Position numbers and translations under genes: made by a program. This document shows, one piece after another, positions 28,799 through 36,885 of a stretch of 64,000 nucleotides of DNA. Each line of letters opens with the position of its first letter. Positions within the stretch are counted from its first letter, which is position 1. The notes beneath the pieces are model-generated. The model searched no databases. It saw nothing but the letters and a program-made list of their open reading frames with translations, and was not told where the DNA came from. Source of the DNA: Terriglobia bacterium. GTDB taxonomy: Bacteria; Acidobacteriota; Terriglobia; Bryobacterales; Bryobacteraceae. Where the stretch lies: contig JAIQFN010000008.1 of assembly GCA_020073265.1 (NCBI GenBank), forward strand, positions 62,001 to 126,000, in the 5' to 3' direction.

Positions 28799-29557
28799 AT
28801 GTCCTTCCGCAGTAGAACCCGAACCGCCGGAATTTTCTATGTTCCGGGCTTTCCCAGGGGCGTGAAGTGGCTCCTGATCAGCAACGTCGCCATCTTCATC
28901 CTGGACTTCTTTGCAAGATTTGCCGACCTGCACGGCCCGATCGTAATTCTGTTCGCGCTCACTCCCGAGGCGGTGGTCAAGAATTTCGCCATATGGCAGT
29001 TGGCCACCTACATGTTCCTGCACGGCGGCTTCGGACACATCCTCTGGAACATGCTGGCGCTTTGGATGTTCGGCGCCGACCTGGAAGGCGTGTGGGGAAT
29101 GCGCCGCTTCCTGCAGTTTTATTTCTTCTGCGGAATCGGCGCGGGCGTCTGCGTGGTCCTCGCGAACTTCGCGCTGCCCTGGGGAAACCCTTTGATCCCC
29201 ACCATCGGAAGCTCCGGAGCGATCTTCGGCATCCTGATGGCTTACGCGATGCTGTACCCTACTCGAACCATCCTGTTCGGGTTCCTGATCCCGATTCAAG
29301 TGAAATACTTCGTCATGATCGTCGGCGCCATCGCTTTCCTCAGTTCCTTCCAGGTGAACACCGGCGTCAGCGAGTTCGCGCATCTGGGCGGTCTGCTGTT
29401 CGGCTACCTGTTCCTGAAGGCGCCCAAGAATATGCAGTTCGATTTGGCGGGACCCGTTCGCCGCCAGTACAGCGATTGGAAGCTGCGCCGGGCCAAGAAA
29501 AAGTTCCAGGTTTATCTGCGGAAGCAAGGGCCCGGGCGCGACCCCAGGGTCCATTAG
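28799..29557 (+). CDS. Rhomboid family intramembrane serine protease
   Basis: A 252-residue, six-helix membrane protease cleaving transmembrane substrates. Catalytic Ser139 is in IGSSGAIFGIL, catalytic His195 in EFAHLGGLLFGY, and the oxyanion-side Asn84 in GHILWNMLALWMFG. The C-terminal tail (about 215-252) is basic and cytosolic. Length is standard. A secreted vWA protein follows after 55 bases in the same direction, possibly cotranscribed. Confidence 0.93.
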   Translation: MSFRSRTRTAGIFYVPGFPRGVKWLLISNVAIFILDFFARFADLHGPIVILFALTPEAVVKNFAIWQLATYMFLHGGFGHILWNMLALWMFGADLEGVWGMRRFLQFYFFCGIGAGVCVVLANFALPWGNPLIPTIGSSGAIFGILMAYAMLYPTRTILFGFLIPIQVKYFVMIVGAIAFLSSFQVNTGVSEFAHLGGLLFGYLFLKAPKNMQFDLAGPVRRQYSDWKLRRAKKKFQVYLRKQGPGRDPRVH

Positions 29558-29612
29558 CGGGTTTAATATAGATGTGGGAGGTGGAGCAGGACGGCTCGCT
29601 CCGAATCGTGTT

Positions 29613-30752
29613 ATGAAAGCATCCAAGTTATTCTTCGCCGCAACCTTGGCTGGCCTCGTGGCCGGACTGCCCGCGCCATTTGCTTGGGCCCAGGGTCCTG
29701 GTTCGCAGTCTTCTGAGACCGTGGCCAGGCCCAAGAAGAAAGACGCGCCCGCCGCCGCCGAATCAACTGAGCAGCCCAAGATCCCCTCCAAGTTCACCAG
29801 GAAGGATAAGGACGCTCCCGAAGGCCTGCCCACCTTCCGCAGCGATGTCAATACGGTCCAGCTCGACGTCGCGGTGATGGACAATAAGGGGCATTTCATC
29901 CCCAACATCCCGCGCGGCAATTTCCGCGTGCTCGAAGACAACGTGCCGCAGCAGATCTCGAATTTCGGCACCAACGCCGACGCCCCCATGACCGTGGCAC
30001 TCGTGATCGAGTTCAGCAATCTGTACCAGCAGTACTGGTCGGAGGGTTGGTACGAAACTTTGACCGCGGCTTACGGCTTCATCGAAACCTTGAAGCCGGA
30101 CGACTACGTCGCAGTGGTCGCCTACGACCTCAAGACGGAGATTCTTTCGGACTTCACCACGGACCGGGAAAAAACCGGCGAGGCCATGCAGCGCTTGCGC
30201 ATCGCGGGCTTCTCGGAGGCCAACATGTACGATGCGCTGGTGGATACCGCACAGCGCATGAGCACCATCGACGGACGCAAGGCCATCATTCTCATCTCTA
30301 CCGGCCGCGACACCTTCAGCAAGCTCACATTCGACAAGGCGCGCAAGGGAATTCAGGAAGCCGCCGTCCCGATTTACGCTATCAGCTTGCTGCAAGCTCT
30401 GCGTCTGGTGGCCGAGCCCTACATGGGAGACATCCAGCGCCTGGATTTCCTTCAGGCCGACAACCAAATGAATACCTTCGCGCGAGAAAGCGGCGGTCAG
30501 GCCTTCTTCCCCCGCTTCGTCGCCGAATACCCCGGCATCTATGCCGCCGTTGCGGATTCTCTTCGGAACCAGTATTCGCTCGCCTACCAGCCTTCCAATC
30601 AGGCCAAGGATGGGAAGTACCGCAACATAAAAGTCGAGCTGGTGGATCCCGCCAACGGCAATCCGCTGCGCGTCGTGGACCAGAAGGGCAAGCCGATAAA
30701 GTATTCGATCGTCGCCAAGCGTGGCTACAACGCGCCGCGTGACGTGGAGTGA
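29613..30752 (+). CDS. Secreted vWA-domain protein of the Acidobacteriota TIGR03436 type
   Basis: About 379 residues. ATG 29613 starts a signal peptide (MKASKLFFAATLAGLVAGLPAPFAWAQ); the upstream GTG frame is not signal-like. A Lys/Ala/Pro-rich linker (28-70) precedes VNTVQLDVAVMDNKGHFI and NFRVLEDNVPQQISNF, the usual entry to the family. The vWA domain follows. The canonical MIDAS DxSxS appears as LVIEFSNLYQQ, so the first Asp is Glu and the last Ser is replaced. The later KAIILISTGRDTFSK segment is conserved. Function in the family is not known; binding to extracellular targets is a guess. Confidence 0.82.
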   Translation: MKASKLFFAATLAGLVAGLPAPFAWAQGPGSQSSETVARPKKKDAPAAAESTEQPKIPSKFTRKDKDAPEGLPTFRSDVNTVQLDVAVMDNKGHFIPNIPRGNFRVLEDNVPQQISNFGTNADAPMTVALVIEFSNLYQQYWSEGWYETLTAAYGFIETLKPDDYVAVVAYDLKTEILSDFTTDREKTGEAMQRLRIAGFSEANMYDALVDTAQRMSTIDGRKAIILISTGRDTFSKLTFDKARKGIQEAAVPIYAISLLQALRLVAEPYMGDIQRLDFLQADNQMNTFARESGGQAFFPRFVAEYPGIYAAVADSLRNQYSLAYQPSNQAKDGKYRNIKVELVDPANGNPLRVVDQKGKPIKYSIVAKRGYNAPRDVE

Positions 30753-30824
30753 TCGGCGACTACACAGCTTCGCCCTGACAGTCAAGCTCTCGATCTTTAT
30801 TTTTTCCAAGCTCGTAGAAATTCA

Positions 30825-30853
30825 TTGACAGTGCGATTACATCTTTGTTAAGT
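30825..30853 (+). promoter_or_regulatory. Candidate promoter of the response regulator gene
   Basis: Perfect TTGACA (30825-30830) is followed by a 17-base spacer and a weak -10, TTAAGT (30848-30853). The start of transcription would lie near 30860, about ten bases before the ATG. Confidence 0.45.
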
Positions 30854-30870
30854 TCGTCTGGTCTTCTTCG

Positions 30871-31323
30871 ATGACGCACTCTTCCTCGAACAACCTTTCC
30901 GGACGTGTTTTGATCGTCGACGATAACTCACTGGGACTGGCGGCCCGGCGGAGCGTGCTGGAGGAGTTGGGACACAAGGTCAGTACCTGCTCGTCTCCGC
31001 ACGAAGCGCTGGAACTGTGCGGCAAACAACGCTTCGATGTGGTGGTGACCGACTACAAGATGCCCAAGATGAACGGTCTCGAGTTCATCGGACGCTTGAA
31101 GAAACAGCATCCCCAGATTGCCGTCGTTCTGATTTCCGGTTTCACGGATACGCTCGGCCTGAACGAATCCAACACCGGCGCCGACGTGGTGATGCAGAAG
31201 AGCGCGCACGAGGTGAGCCTGCTGATCCGCTCGGTGAACCGTTTGCTCCGCCAGCAAAAGCCGAGCAAACGGCCGGCAGGTTCGCAAACCTCCTCGAAGA
31301 ACGAAAAGCGCAAGAGCCATTGA
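30871..31323 (+). CDS. Single-domain response regulator
   Basis: A 150-residue receiver domain protein. The acidic pocket is VLIVDDNS, the phosphoacceptor Asp61 lies in VVVTDYKMPKMNGLEFI, and the conserved Thr/Ser and Lys are in VVLISGFTD and VVMQKSAHE. The C-terminal 30 residues are Lys/Ser-rich and unstructured, with no output domain. No histidine kinase is adjacent, so it may act in a phosphorelay or by protein interaction. Confidence 0.9.
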   Translation: MTHSSSNNLSGRVLIVDDNSLGLAARRSVLEELGHKVSTCSSPHEALELCGKQRFDVVVTDYKMPKMNGLEFIGRLKKQHPQIAVVLISGFTDTLGLNESNTGADVVMQKSAHEVSLLIRSVNRLLRQQKPSKRPAGSQTSSKNEKRKSH

Positions 31324-31330
31324 TCGGGTT

Positions 31331-31505
31331 TCTAGGTTCCTTGGTTCATTAGTTCTTTGGTTCCTTGGTTCGGGCGTGTCGTGTACAGCGTGACACAAAC
31401 GCAAAGGAACCAGCCAACCAGCGCACCGAAGAACTAAGGAACCAACGCACCAACGCACCAAGGAACCAACGAACTAATGAACCAAGGAACCAATGAACCA
31501 AGGAA
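31331..31505. repeat. Array of degenerate 7-8 base repeats with opposed arms
   Basis: The left arm (31331-31372) consists of units like GGTTCCTT and GGTTCATT. The right arm (31402-31505) consists of the complementary units such as AAGGAACC, AACGAACT and AATGAACC. Between them is GTGTC..GACAC, a smaller palindrome at 31376-31396. The arms can pair into one long hairpin. The array lies between a response regulator and a GH3 gene and holds no open frame. Confidence 0.75.
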
Positions 31506-31530
31506 CGCCGTTAGGTTAAAGTAAAGTCAG

Positions 31531-33321
31531 ATGGCCTTTCGCTCCGCCCTGATCGCGCTTGGCTTCTCCGCCCTCGCTTTTGGCGCCACTGCTCGTCCTA
31601 AGGCCGTCAAGAAAATCCCCGAGCAGAATATCCCCGGCGTGCGTACCTGGATGCGCTCGCTGAGCCTCCGCGACAAAGTGGCGCAACTGGTGGTCATGCC
31701 GATCTATGGCGAACCGGTCAACACGCGCTCGGCGATTTTCCGCAAGTATCAGCACTTCGTGCGCGATCTGCACGTGGGCGGCATCATCGTTACGGGCAAC
31801 ACGCAGAACGGCAGCGTACGGAACGCCGAGCCATACGCCATGGCCGCCATGCTCAACCGCCTGCAGAGGATGGCCAACCTGCCGCTGCTGGTGGGCGCCG
31901 ACTTCGAGCGTGGCGCGTCCATGCGTGTCAACTCCACTACCCTGTGGCCCTACAGCATGGCGTTCGCCGCTGCCCGGGACCTGGACGGCGTAGCGTCGGA
32001 AGGGGCGGAAACCGCGCGCGACGCTCGCGCCATGGGCGTGAACTGGCTGTTTGCCCCCGTCGCCGACGTCAACAACAATCCCGACAATCCCATCATCAAT
32101 ATCCGTTCCTTCGGTGAAGACCCCAAGCAGGTCTCCAGCTTCGTCGAAGCCTATATCAAGGGCGCTCACTCCGACCCGCGAAGTCCGGTGCTGGTAACGG
32201 CCAAGCACTTCCCCGGCCACGGCGACACCGCGCAGGACAGTCATCTTGGTCTGGCGCGCATAGATGCCGACCGCGAACGTATCGAAACCGTCGAGCTCTC
32301 GCCGTTCCGCGCGGCCATCGCCGCCGGAGTGGACGCGATCATGACCGCGCACCTGGCCGTGCCGGCGCTCGAACCGGAGAACGAACCAGCCACGGTCTCG
32401 TTCAATGTACTCACCGGCGTGTTGCGCGGCGAGCTGAACTTCCGCGGCATCGTGATCACCGACGCGATGGACATGCAGGGTTTGGCCTCCATGTTCGACA
32501 CCGCCGAAGCTTCGGTGCGGGCCATCCAAGCCGGCTCGGACGTCCTGCTGATGCCCCGGCGCGCCGAGGACGCCATCAACGGCGTGGTCGCGGCGGTCCT
32601 CAACGGCCGAATCACGCGCCAGCGCCTCGACGAAAGCGTGGCCCGGGTGCTCGCAGCCAAGCTCCGCCTGGGCCTGAATCGCAAACGGATCGTCAATCTG
32701 GAAAACATCGCGGACGTGGTCGGTTCTCCGGAAGCCGAAGAGCGCGCCCAACAGGTAGCCGATCACGCTCTGACGCTGGTGAAAGACGCCAAGGACTCGC
32801 TTCCCCTCCGTCATCCGGACAGCAGTTGCCTGTTCGCTTTGACCGAGAGCCGCCGCAGCCAGCAAGGCCAGCACCTGCTCGAAGAGGTCAGGAAACGCGA
32901 TCCCAAGCTGACCACGGTTCTGATCGATCCGTCCATGAGCAAGCCGGATCTGGACGAGGCGGCTGGAAAAACTTCCGGCTGCGCCCAGATCGTGGTCGCG
33001 GCCTTTGTCAGCGTCAGCGCCTATCGCGGCAACGTCGCGCTCACGGGAAATTATCCCGAGTTCTTGAACGCCCTGATCGCCGGACATGCCCCGGTCACGC
33101 TGGTGTCGCTCGGCAATCCCTACCTGATTCGCAGCTTTCCCAACGTCAGCGCCTATCTCACTACCTTCAGCCCGACGCCCAGTTCGGAGACCTCGCTCAG
33201 CAAGGCGCTGTTCGGCGACATCCCCATCAGCGGCCACCTGCCGGTCACCATTCCCGGCATCGCCAGGTATGGAGACGGCCTGCAGGTTCCAGCAGCACCA
33301 CCACCACAGAAAGGTCCGTAA
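31531..33321 (+). CDS. Glycoside hydrolase family 3 beta-N-acetylhexosaminidase-like protein
   Basis: A 596-residue exported enzyme with a signal peptide (MAFRSALIALGFSALAFGATA). The GH3 TIM barrel carries LPLLVGADFERGASMR, the NagZ signature VTAKHFPGHGDTAQDSHLGL (catalytic loop with the Asp-His dyad type), and VITDAMDMQGLA with the nucleophile Asp. The C-terminal part (about 420-590) matches the second GH3 domain. It probably releases N-acetylglucosamine from peptidoglycan or chitin fragments in the periplasm. It is followed by an MBL-fold hydrolase and a two-component system in tight succession. Confidence 0.9.
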   Translation: MAFRSALIALGFSALAFGATARPKAVKKIPEQNIPGVRTWMRSLSLRDKVAQLVVMPIYGEPVNTRSAIFRKYQHFVRDLHVGGIIVTGNTQNGSVRNAEPYAMAAMLNRLQRMANLPLLVGADFERGASMRVNSTTLWPYSMAFAAARDLDGVASEGAETARDARAMGVNWLFAPVADVNNNPDNPIINIRSFGEDPKQVSSFVEAYIKGAHSDPRSPVLVTAKHFPGHGDTAQDSHLGLARIDADRERIETVELSPFRAAIAAGVDAIMTAHLAVPALEPENEPATVSFNVLTGVLRGELNFRGIVITDAMDMQGLASMFDTAEASVRAIQAGSDVLLMPRRAEDAINGVVAAVLNGRITRQRLDESVARVLAAKLRLGLNRKRIVNLENIADVVGSPEAEERAQQVADHALTLVKDAKDSLPLRHPDSSCLFALTESRRSQQGQHLLEEVRKRDPKLTTVLIDPSMSKPDLDEAAGKTSGCAQIVVAAFVSVSAYRGNVALTGNYPEFLNALIAGHAPVTLVSLGNPYLIRSFPNVSAYLTTFSPTPSSETSLSKALFGDIPISGHLPVTIPGIARYGDGLQVPAAPPPQKGP

Positions 33322-33324
33322 GAA

Positions 33325-34026
33325 ATGATTGAAATCACGTGGCTCGGCCACGCCACTTTTCAATTCCGCCTGGCTTCCGGTGAAGTATTGTTGATGGATC
33401 CGTGGGTCGAGGGGAATCCCAAGTTCCCGGCGCACCACCAGTTTGATCGCATCGATGCGATCCTGATTTCGCATGGCCACTTCGACCACATCCACGATGC
33501 GATTCCGCTGGCCAAGAAGTTCAAGCCCAAAGTGCTCGCCATCTTCGAGACCTGCGTCTGGCTCACTTCCAAAGGCGTCGAAAACTGCAGCGGGATGAAC
33601 AAAGGCGGCACGCAGGATGTGGTGGCAGGCGTCACCGCCACCATGACCCACGCCGTTCACAGTTGCGGAATCCAGGACGGCGACCAGATTATCTATGGCG
33701 GCGAAGCAGCCGGATACGTGCTCCATTTCCCGGATCGCCGCGCGCTGTACTTCGCCGGAGATACCAATGTCTTCTCCGATATGCAGCTGATCGAAAAGCT
33801 GTACCGGCCTGATTTGGCCTGCCTGCCGATCGGCGACCTCTACACCATGGGTCCCAAGGAAGCCGCCCTGGCCTGCCGATTGTTGAACGTGAAAAAGGTC
33901 ATTCCCATGCACTTCGGTACGTTCCCGGCGCTCACCGGCCGGCCGGAGGACGTCGCTACGCTGCTGGAAGATTTCCCCCGCACTCTGGTCTGGCCGCTCG
34001 AGATCGGCAAGCCGGTCAAATGGTAA
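33325..34026 (+). CDS. UPF0173-type metal-dependent hydrolase (MBL fold)
   Basis: A 233-residue metallo-beta-lactamase-fold protein. The metal motif is HGHFDH with His50, His52, Asp54 and His55; later ligands are in MTHAVHSCG, YFAGDTNVFSDM (Asp) and PMHFGTFPAL (His). Relatives include the L-ascorbate 6-phosphate lactonase-like UPF0173 group. It has no signal peptide. It begins three bases after the GH3 stop, so the two are likely cotranscribed. Substrate unknown. Confidence 0.88.
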   Translation: MIEITWLGHATFQFRLASGEVLLMDPWVEGNPKFPAHHQFDRIDAILISHGHFDHIHDAIPLAKKFKPKVLAIFETCVWLTSKGVENCSGMNKGGTQDVVAGVTATMTHAVHSCGIQDGDQIIYGGEAAGYVLHFPDRRALYFAGDTNVFSDMQLIEKLYRPDLACLPIGDLYTMGPKEAALACRLLNVKKVIPMHFGTFPALTGRPEDVATLLEDFPRTLVWPLEIGKPVKW

Positions 34027-34059
34027 GCCCCGGCTCCCGCGCGATACTATTGGAATTGG

Positions 34060-34746
34060 ATGCGGTTGTTGATCATCGACGACGACGTCGAGTTGTGCGC
34101 CCTGATGCAGGAATTCCTCCAGCGCGAGGGGTTTACCGTGGACTGCGCGCATGAAGGCCACGACGGACTCGAGCAGGCTCAGAAGGGCGGGCACGACCTC
34201 ATCATTCTGGATGTCATGCTCCCCGGCCTGGACGGATTCGAGATTCTGAAGCGACTTCGCGTCTCCAGCCGGGTTCCAGTATTGATGTTGACCGCGCGCG
34301 GCGAGGACGTGGATCGAATCGTGGGCCTGGAGCTGGGCGCCGACGATTATCTGCCGAAGCCGTTCAATCCGCGCGAACTGTCCGCGCGCGTCAAGGCCAT
34401 CCTGCGGCGCACCGAAGCCACCGTCAACCGGGGCCGGGTGGAGGTCAACGGGGTGGTGCTCGATCCGGGCCGCCGCGAAGTCACCTGCGACGGCAAACCG
34501 GTGGAGGTCACCACGCTCGAGTTCGACATCCTGGAACAACTGATGCGCAACGCCGGGCGCGTTGTTTCCCGCGACGGGTTGATGGAGAGCCTCTACAACC
34601 GGAAAGCCACGCCGTTCGACCGCTCCATCGACATGCATGTCAGCCATCTGCGACGCAAGCTCGAGGGCAGCCGGCCGGTCATCAAAACCATTCGGGGCGT
34701 GGGCTACCAGTTCTGTAAAACGCCGGAGGACGTGCCTGTCGCATGA
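34060..34746 (+). CDS. OmpR-family response regulator
   Basis: A 228-residue transcription factor. The receiver domain (1-118) has LLIIDDDVEL, phosphoacceptor Asp51 (LIILDVMLPGLDG) and the K in DDYLPKPF. The winged-helix DNA-binding domain (about 130-225) shows TTLEFDILEQLMRNAGRVVSRDGLME and VHVSHLRRKL-like sequence (DMHVSHLRRKLEGS) with TIRGVGYQF. Its stop overlaps the sensor kinase start by four bases, so they form a two-component pair. It lies 33 bases after the UPF0173 gene. Confidence 0.96.
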   Translation: MRLLIIDDDVELCALMQEFLQREGFTVDCAHEGHDGLEQAQKGGHDLIILDVMLPGLDGFEILKRLRVSSRVPVLMLTARGEDVDRIVGLELGADDYLPKPFNPRELSARVKAILRRTEATVNRGRVEVNGVVLDPGRREVTCDGKPVEVTTLEFDILEQLMRNAGRVVSRDGLMESLYNRKATPFDRSIDMHVSHLRRKLEGSRPVIKTIRGVGYQFCKTPEDVPVA

Positions 34747-36110
34747 GATCCCTTTTCGCAAAAACGCTGCTCTGGTTCCTCGCGACCACCGCGGTCGCCA
34801 TCGGTGGCATCATTCTAACTACCGCGCTCACCTTCACCAACCCGGAACCGCGCGGACCGTTTGGGATGCTGCTGAACGTGCAGGTGGCGGAAGCCAAGCG
34901 CGCCTATGAAACCGGGGGCCGCGAAGCGCTGAGCGCGGTGCTTTCGAAATTCCAGCAGATCACGCAAACGCAGGTGGTGTTCACCGACGCGCAAGGCACC
35001 GATCTGATAACCGGTAAATCCCGGCCGGAGCTGCTGCATCGGCCGCAGCGCAGCCGGTGGCGCCTTCCCTATCCGTTCACCGGCGGGCGGCCGCCCATCA
35101 TCGCGCGCGCCGATTCGAGCCGCCGGTACTGGCTGTTCCTGATCAGCCAGCGCAGCAACTGGACCTTTTTCTTCCTGCAGCCGCAGCATCTTTGGATCAT
35201 CGGCCTGGTGGTTCTGTTGTGCTACGGGTTCGCCTATCACTTGACGTCGCCGGTGCGCCGGCTGCGGGCCGTGGTGGATTGCTTCGGCCGCGGCGATTTT
35301 TCCGCTCGCGCCGCCACCAATCGCAAGGACGAGCTGGGACAACTCGCCAAGAGCTTCAACCAGATGGCCGAACGCATCCAGACGCTGCTCGCGGCCGAGC
35401 GGCGGCTGCTGCTCGACATCTCGCATGAGTTGCGCAGCCCGCTGGCCCGGCTGGGCGTGGCCGTCGAACTGGCCCGTTCGGGCGAGGACCGCGAACACAT
35501 GCTGGATCGCATTCAGAAAGAGGCCGACCGGCTGAACGAATTGGTAGCGGAGCTTCTGCAGGTCACCCGCGTCGAAGGCGATCCGTCCATGCGCAAGACC
35601 GAGACCATCCGGCTGGACGAGCTGCTGGCCGACCTGGTGTACGACTCGCTGCTCGAGGCCAAGGCCAAGGATTGCACGTTGTTGTTGAAAGCGCCTGTCG
35701 CGGTCACGCTGAACGGCGACGAGGAACTCATTCGGCGCGCCGTCGAGAACGTGGTCCGGAACGCCATTCGATACGCGCCGCGCGGCACGGCCGTGGATGT
35801 CGAACTGAGCAAGGCGGGCGAAATGGCGGAAATTTCGGTTCGCGATTACGGTCCGGGCGTCCCCGATGAAGCGCTGTCCCGGATTTTCGATCCGTTCTAT
35901 CGCGTGGATTCCGACCGGAACCGCGTGAGCGGCGGCCTGGGCCTCGGCCTTGCCATCGCGCGCCGTTCGGTGGAGTTGCACAACGGCACGCTGAAAGCGC
36001 GCAACGCGAAACCCGGACTGCTGGTCACCATCCAGCTTCCCGCGGCGGCCGAGCCGGAAGCGCGCGCCGCTTCTAAACCCGCGGCGCCTACAGCGGTTTC
36101 AACAACTTGA
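34743..36110 (+). CDS. Membrane sensor histidine kinase (CpxA-like architecture)
   Basis: A 455-residue kinase. Transmembrane helices are at about 7-29 and 149-168, with a periplasmic sensor of ~120 residues between them. A HAMP domain (about 166-220) precedes the dimerisation helix with the phosphorylated His228 in LLLDISHELRSPLARLGVA. The catalytic domain has N box RAVENVVRNAIRYAPRGT, G1 DYGPGVPDE, and G2 GGLGLGLAIARRSVELHNG. The last 20 residues are Ala/Pro-rich. It partners the preceding OmpR-type regulator. Its 3' end overlaps the convergent gene at 36088 by 23 bases. Confidence 0.96.
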   Translation: MRSLFAKTLLWFLATTAVAIGGIILTTALTFTNPEPRGPFGMLLNVQVAEAKRAYETGGREALSAVLSKFQQITQTQVVFTDAQGTDLITGKSRPELLHRPQRSRWRLPYPFTGGRPPIIARADSSRRYWLFLISQRSNWTFFFLQPQHLWIIGLVVLLCYGFAYHLTSPVRRLRAVVDCFGRGDFSARAATNRKDELGQLAKSFNQMAERIQTLLAAERRLLLDISHELRSPLARLGVAVELARSGEDREHMLDRIQKEADRLNELVAELLQVTRVEGDPSMRKTETIRLDELLADLVYDSLLEAKAKDCTLLLKAPVAVTLNGDEELIRRAVENVVRNAIRYAPRGTAVDVELSKAGEMAEISVRDYGPGVPDEALSRIFDPFYRVDSDRNRVSGGLGLGLAIARRSVELHNGTLKARNAKPGLLVTIQLPAAAEPEARAASKPAAPTAVSTT

Positions 36111-36885
36111 TCGTGGACGGCAGCACGAACAGGTTGTCGGTCGCCTGTTTGCTGTTCACTTCCACGGAGTTGGAAAAAATCTGGTAGACTTTTTCGCCGT
36201 TGCGCTCGCGCTCGATGGCGTAGGGCCACTGGACACCGCCTACGTCGCGATATTTCGAATACAGCGTGATCTCCTCGTTGCGCTGTTTGGTCACCGGATC
36301 GCGGCGGTAGAACACCTGGCGGACCGGCAGTTTCGTGATCTGGTGCAGGTACACCGTGGTAGTGCGGTTGTCGGCGTCGGTGATGTCAACGGTCTCCACC
36401 GGAACGTTTTGCAAAACGTCCGCGCCGCGGGCTTCGAAGATCATGCCCGGCTCGTTCAGCCGGATGCGGAGAATGTAGAAAACATCGCGCAGCGTCGTTT
36501 CTTTGTAGCGAGCGAAGGTATCGTCGGGGATCGGGCGCGCGCCGCGGAAGGTGACGTCCCAGGCTTCTTTGTCGCCGAACAGGACGCCATAATCCTCCTT
36601 CTTTCCGAAATTCTCGCGTTCGTGCTGCGCTAGCTGGTGCGCGGTGTCGGTGACGCCGGAGTCGTAGCGCGTGTAAATGGTGGCGATGCTCAGGCCGTTC
36701 AGATCCTCGCGATAGAAGGAGTAAGCGCGGCCGGACTCCACGCGGGTCTGCATGTGCAAGTAGTTGTCGCCGCCCAGGGCCTGGAGGCATTCGTTGATCA
36801 GCCGTTTGCCGCGCTCCTGCGCGGTTTCCGCATGCACTAGGAGCGCACAGGTTGAAGCCAGTGCGGCCACACGCCAAAGCTTCAT
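36088..36885 (-). CDS. Secreted LolA-fold-like protein linked to the M16 pair
   Basis: A 265-residue exported protein. ATG 36885 gives a signal peptide (MKLWRVAALASTCALLVHA) and overlaps the stop of the inactive M16 gene; the upstream extension is shadow frame. The mature part, with INECLQALGGDNYLH near the start and YSKYRDVGGVQWPYAIERERNGEKVY near the end, resembles the C-terminal domain of the neighbouring M16 protein (LGGSEKL..., then YSDWREVAGVRLPFEW). Both look like the half-barrel fold of outer-membrane lipoprotein-sorting proteins. Function unknown, probably tied to the peptidase pair. Confidence 0.7.
   Translation of the reverse strand: MKLWRVAALASTCALLVHAETAQERGKRLINECLQALGGDNYLHMQTRVESGRAYSFYREDLNGLSIATIYTRYDSGVTDTAHQLAQHERENFGKKEDYGVLFGDKEAWDVTFRGARPIPDDTFARYKETTLRDVFYILRIRLNEPGMIFEARGADVLQNVPVETVDITDADNRTTTVYLHQITKLPVRQVFYRRDPVTKQRNEEITLYSKYRDVGGVQWPYAIERERNGEKVYQIFSNSVEVNSKQATDNLFVLPSTIKLLKPL

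Noticed and set aside
31516-34761. Minus-strand open frame of 1081 codons opposite the GH3, hydrolase and response regulator genes
   Set aside because: It runs opposite three well-supported genes on the plus strand, with no family resemblance. High GC makes long antisense frames common here.
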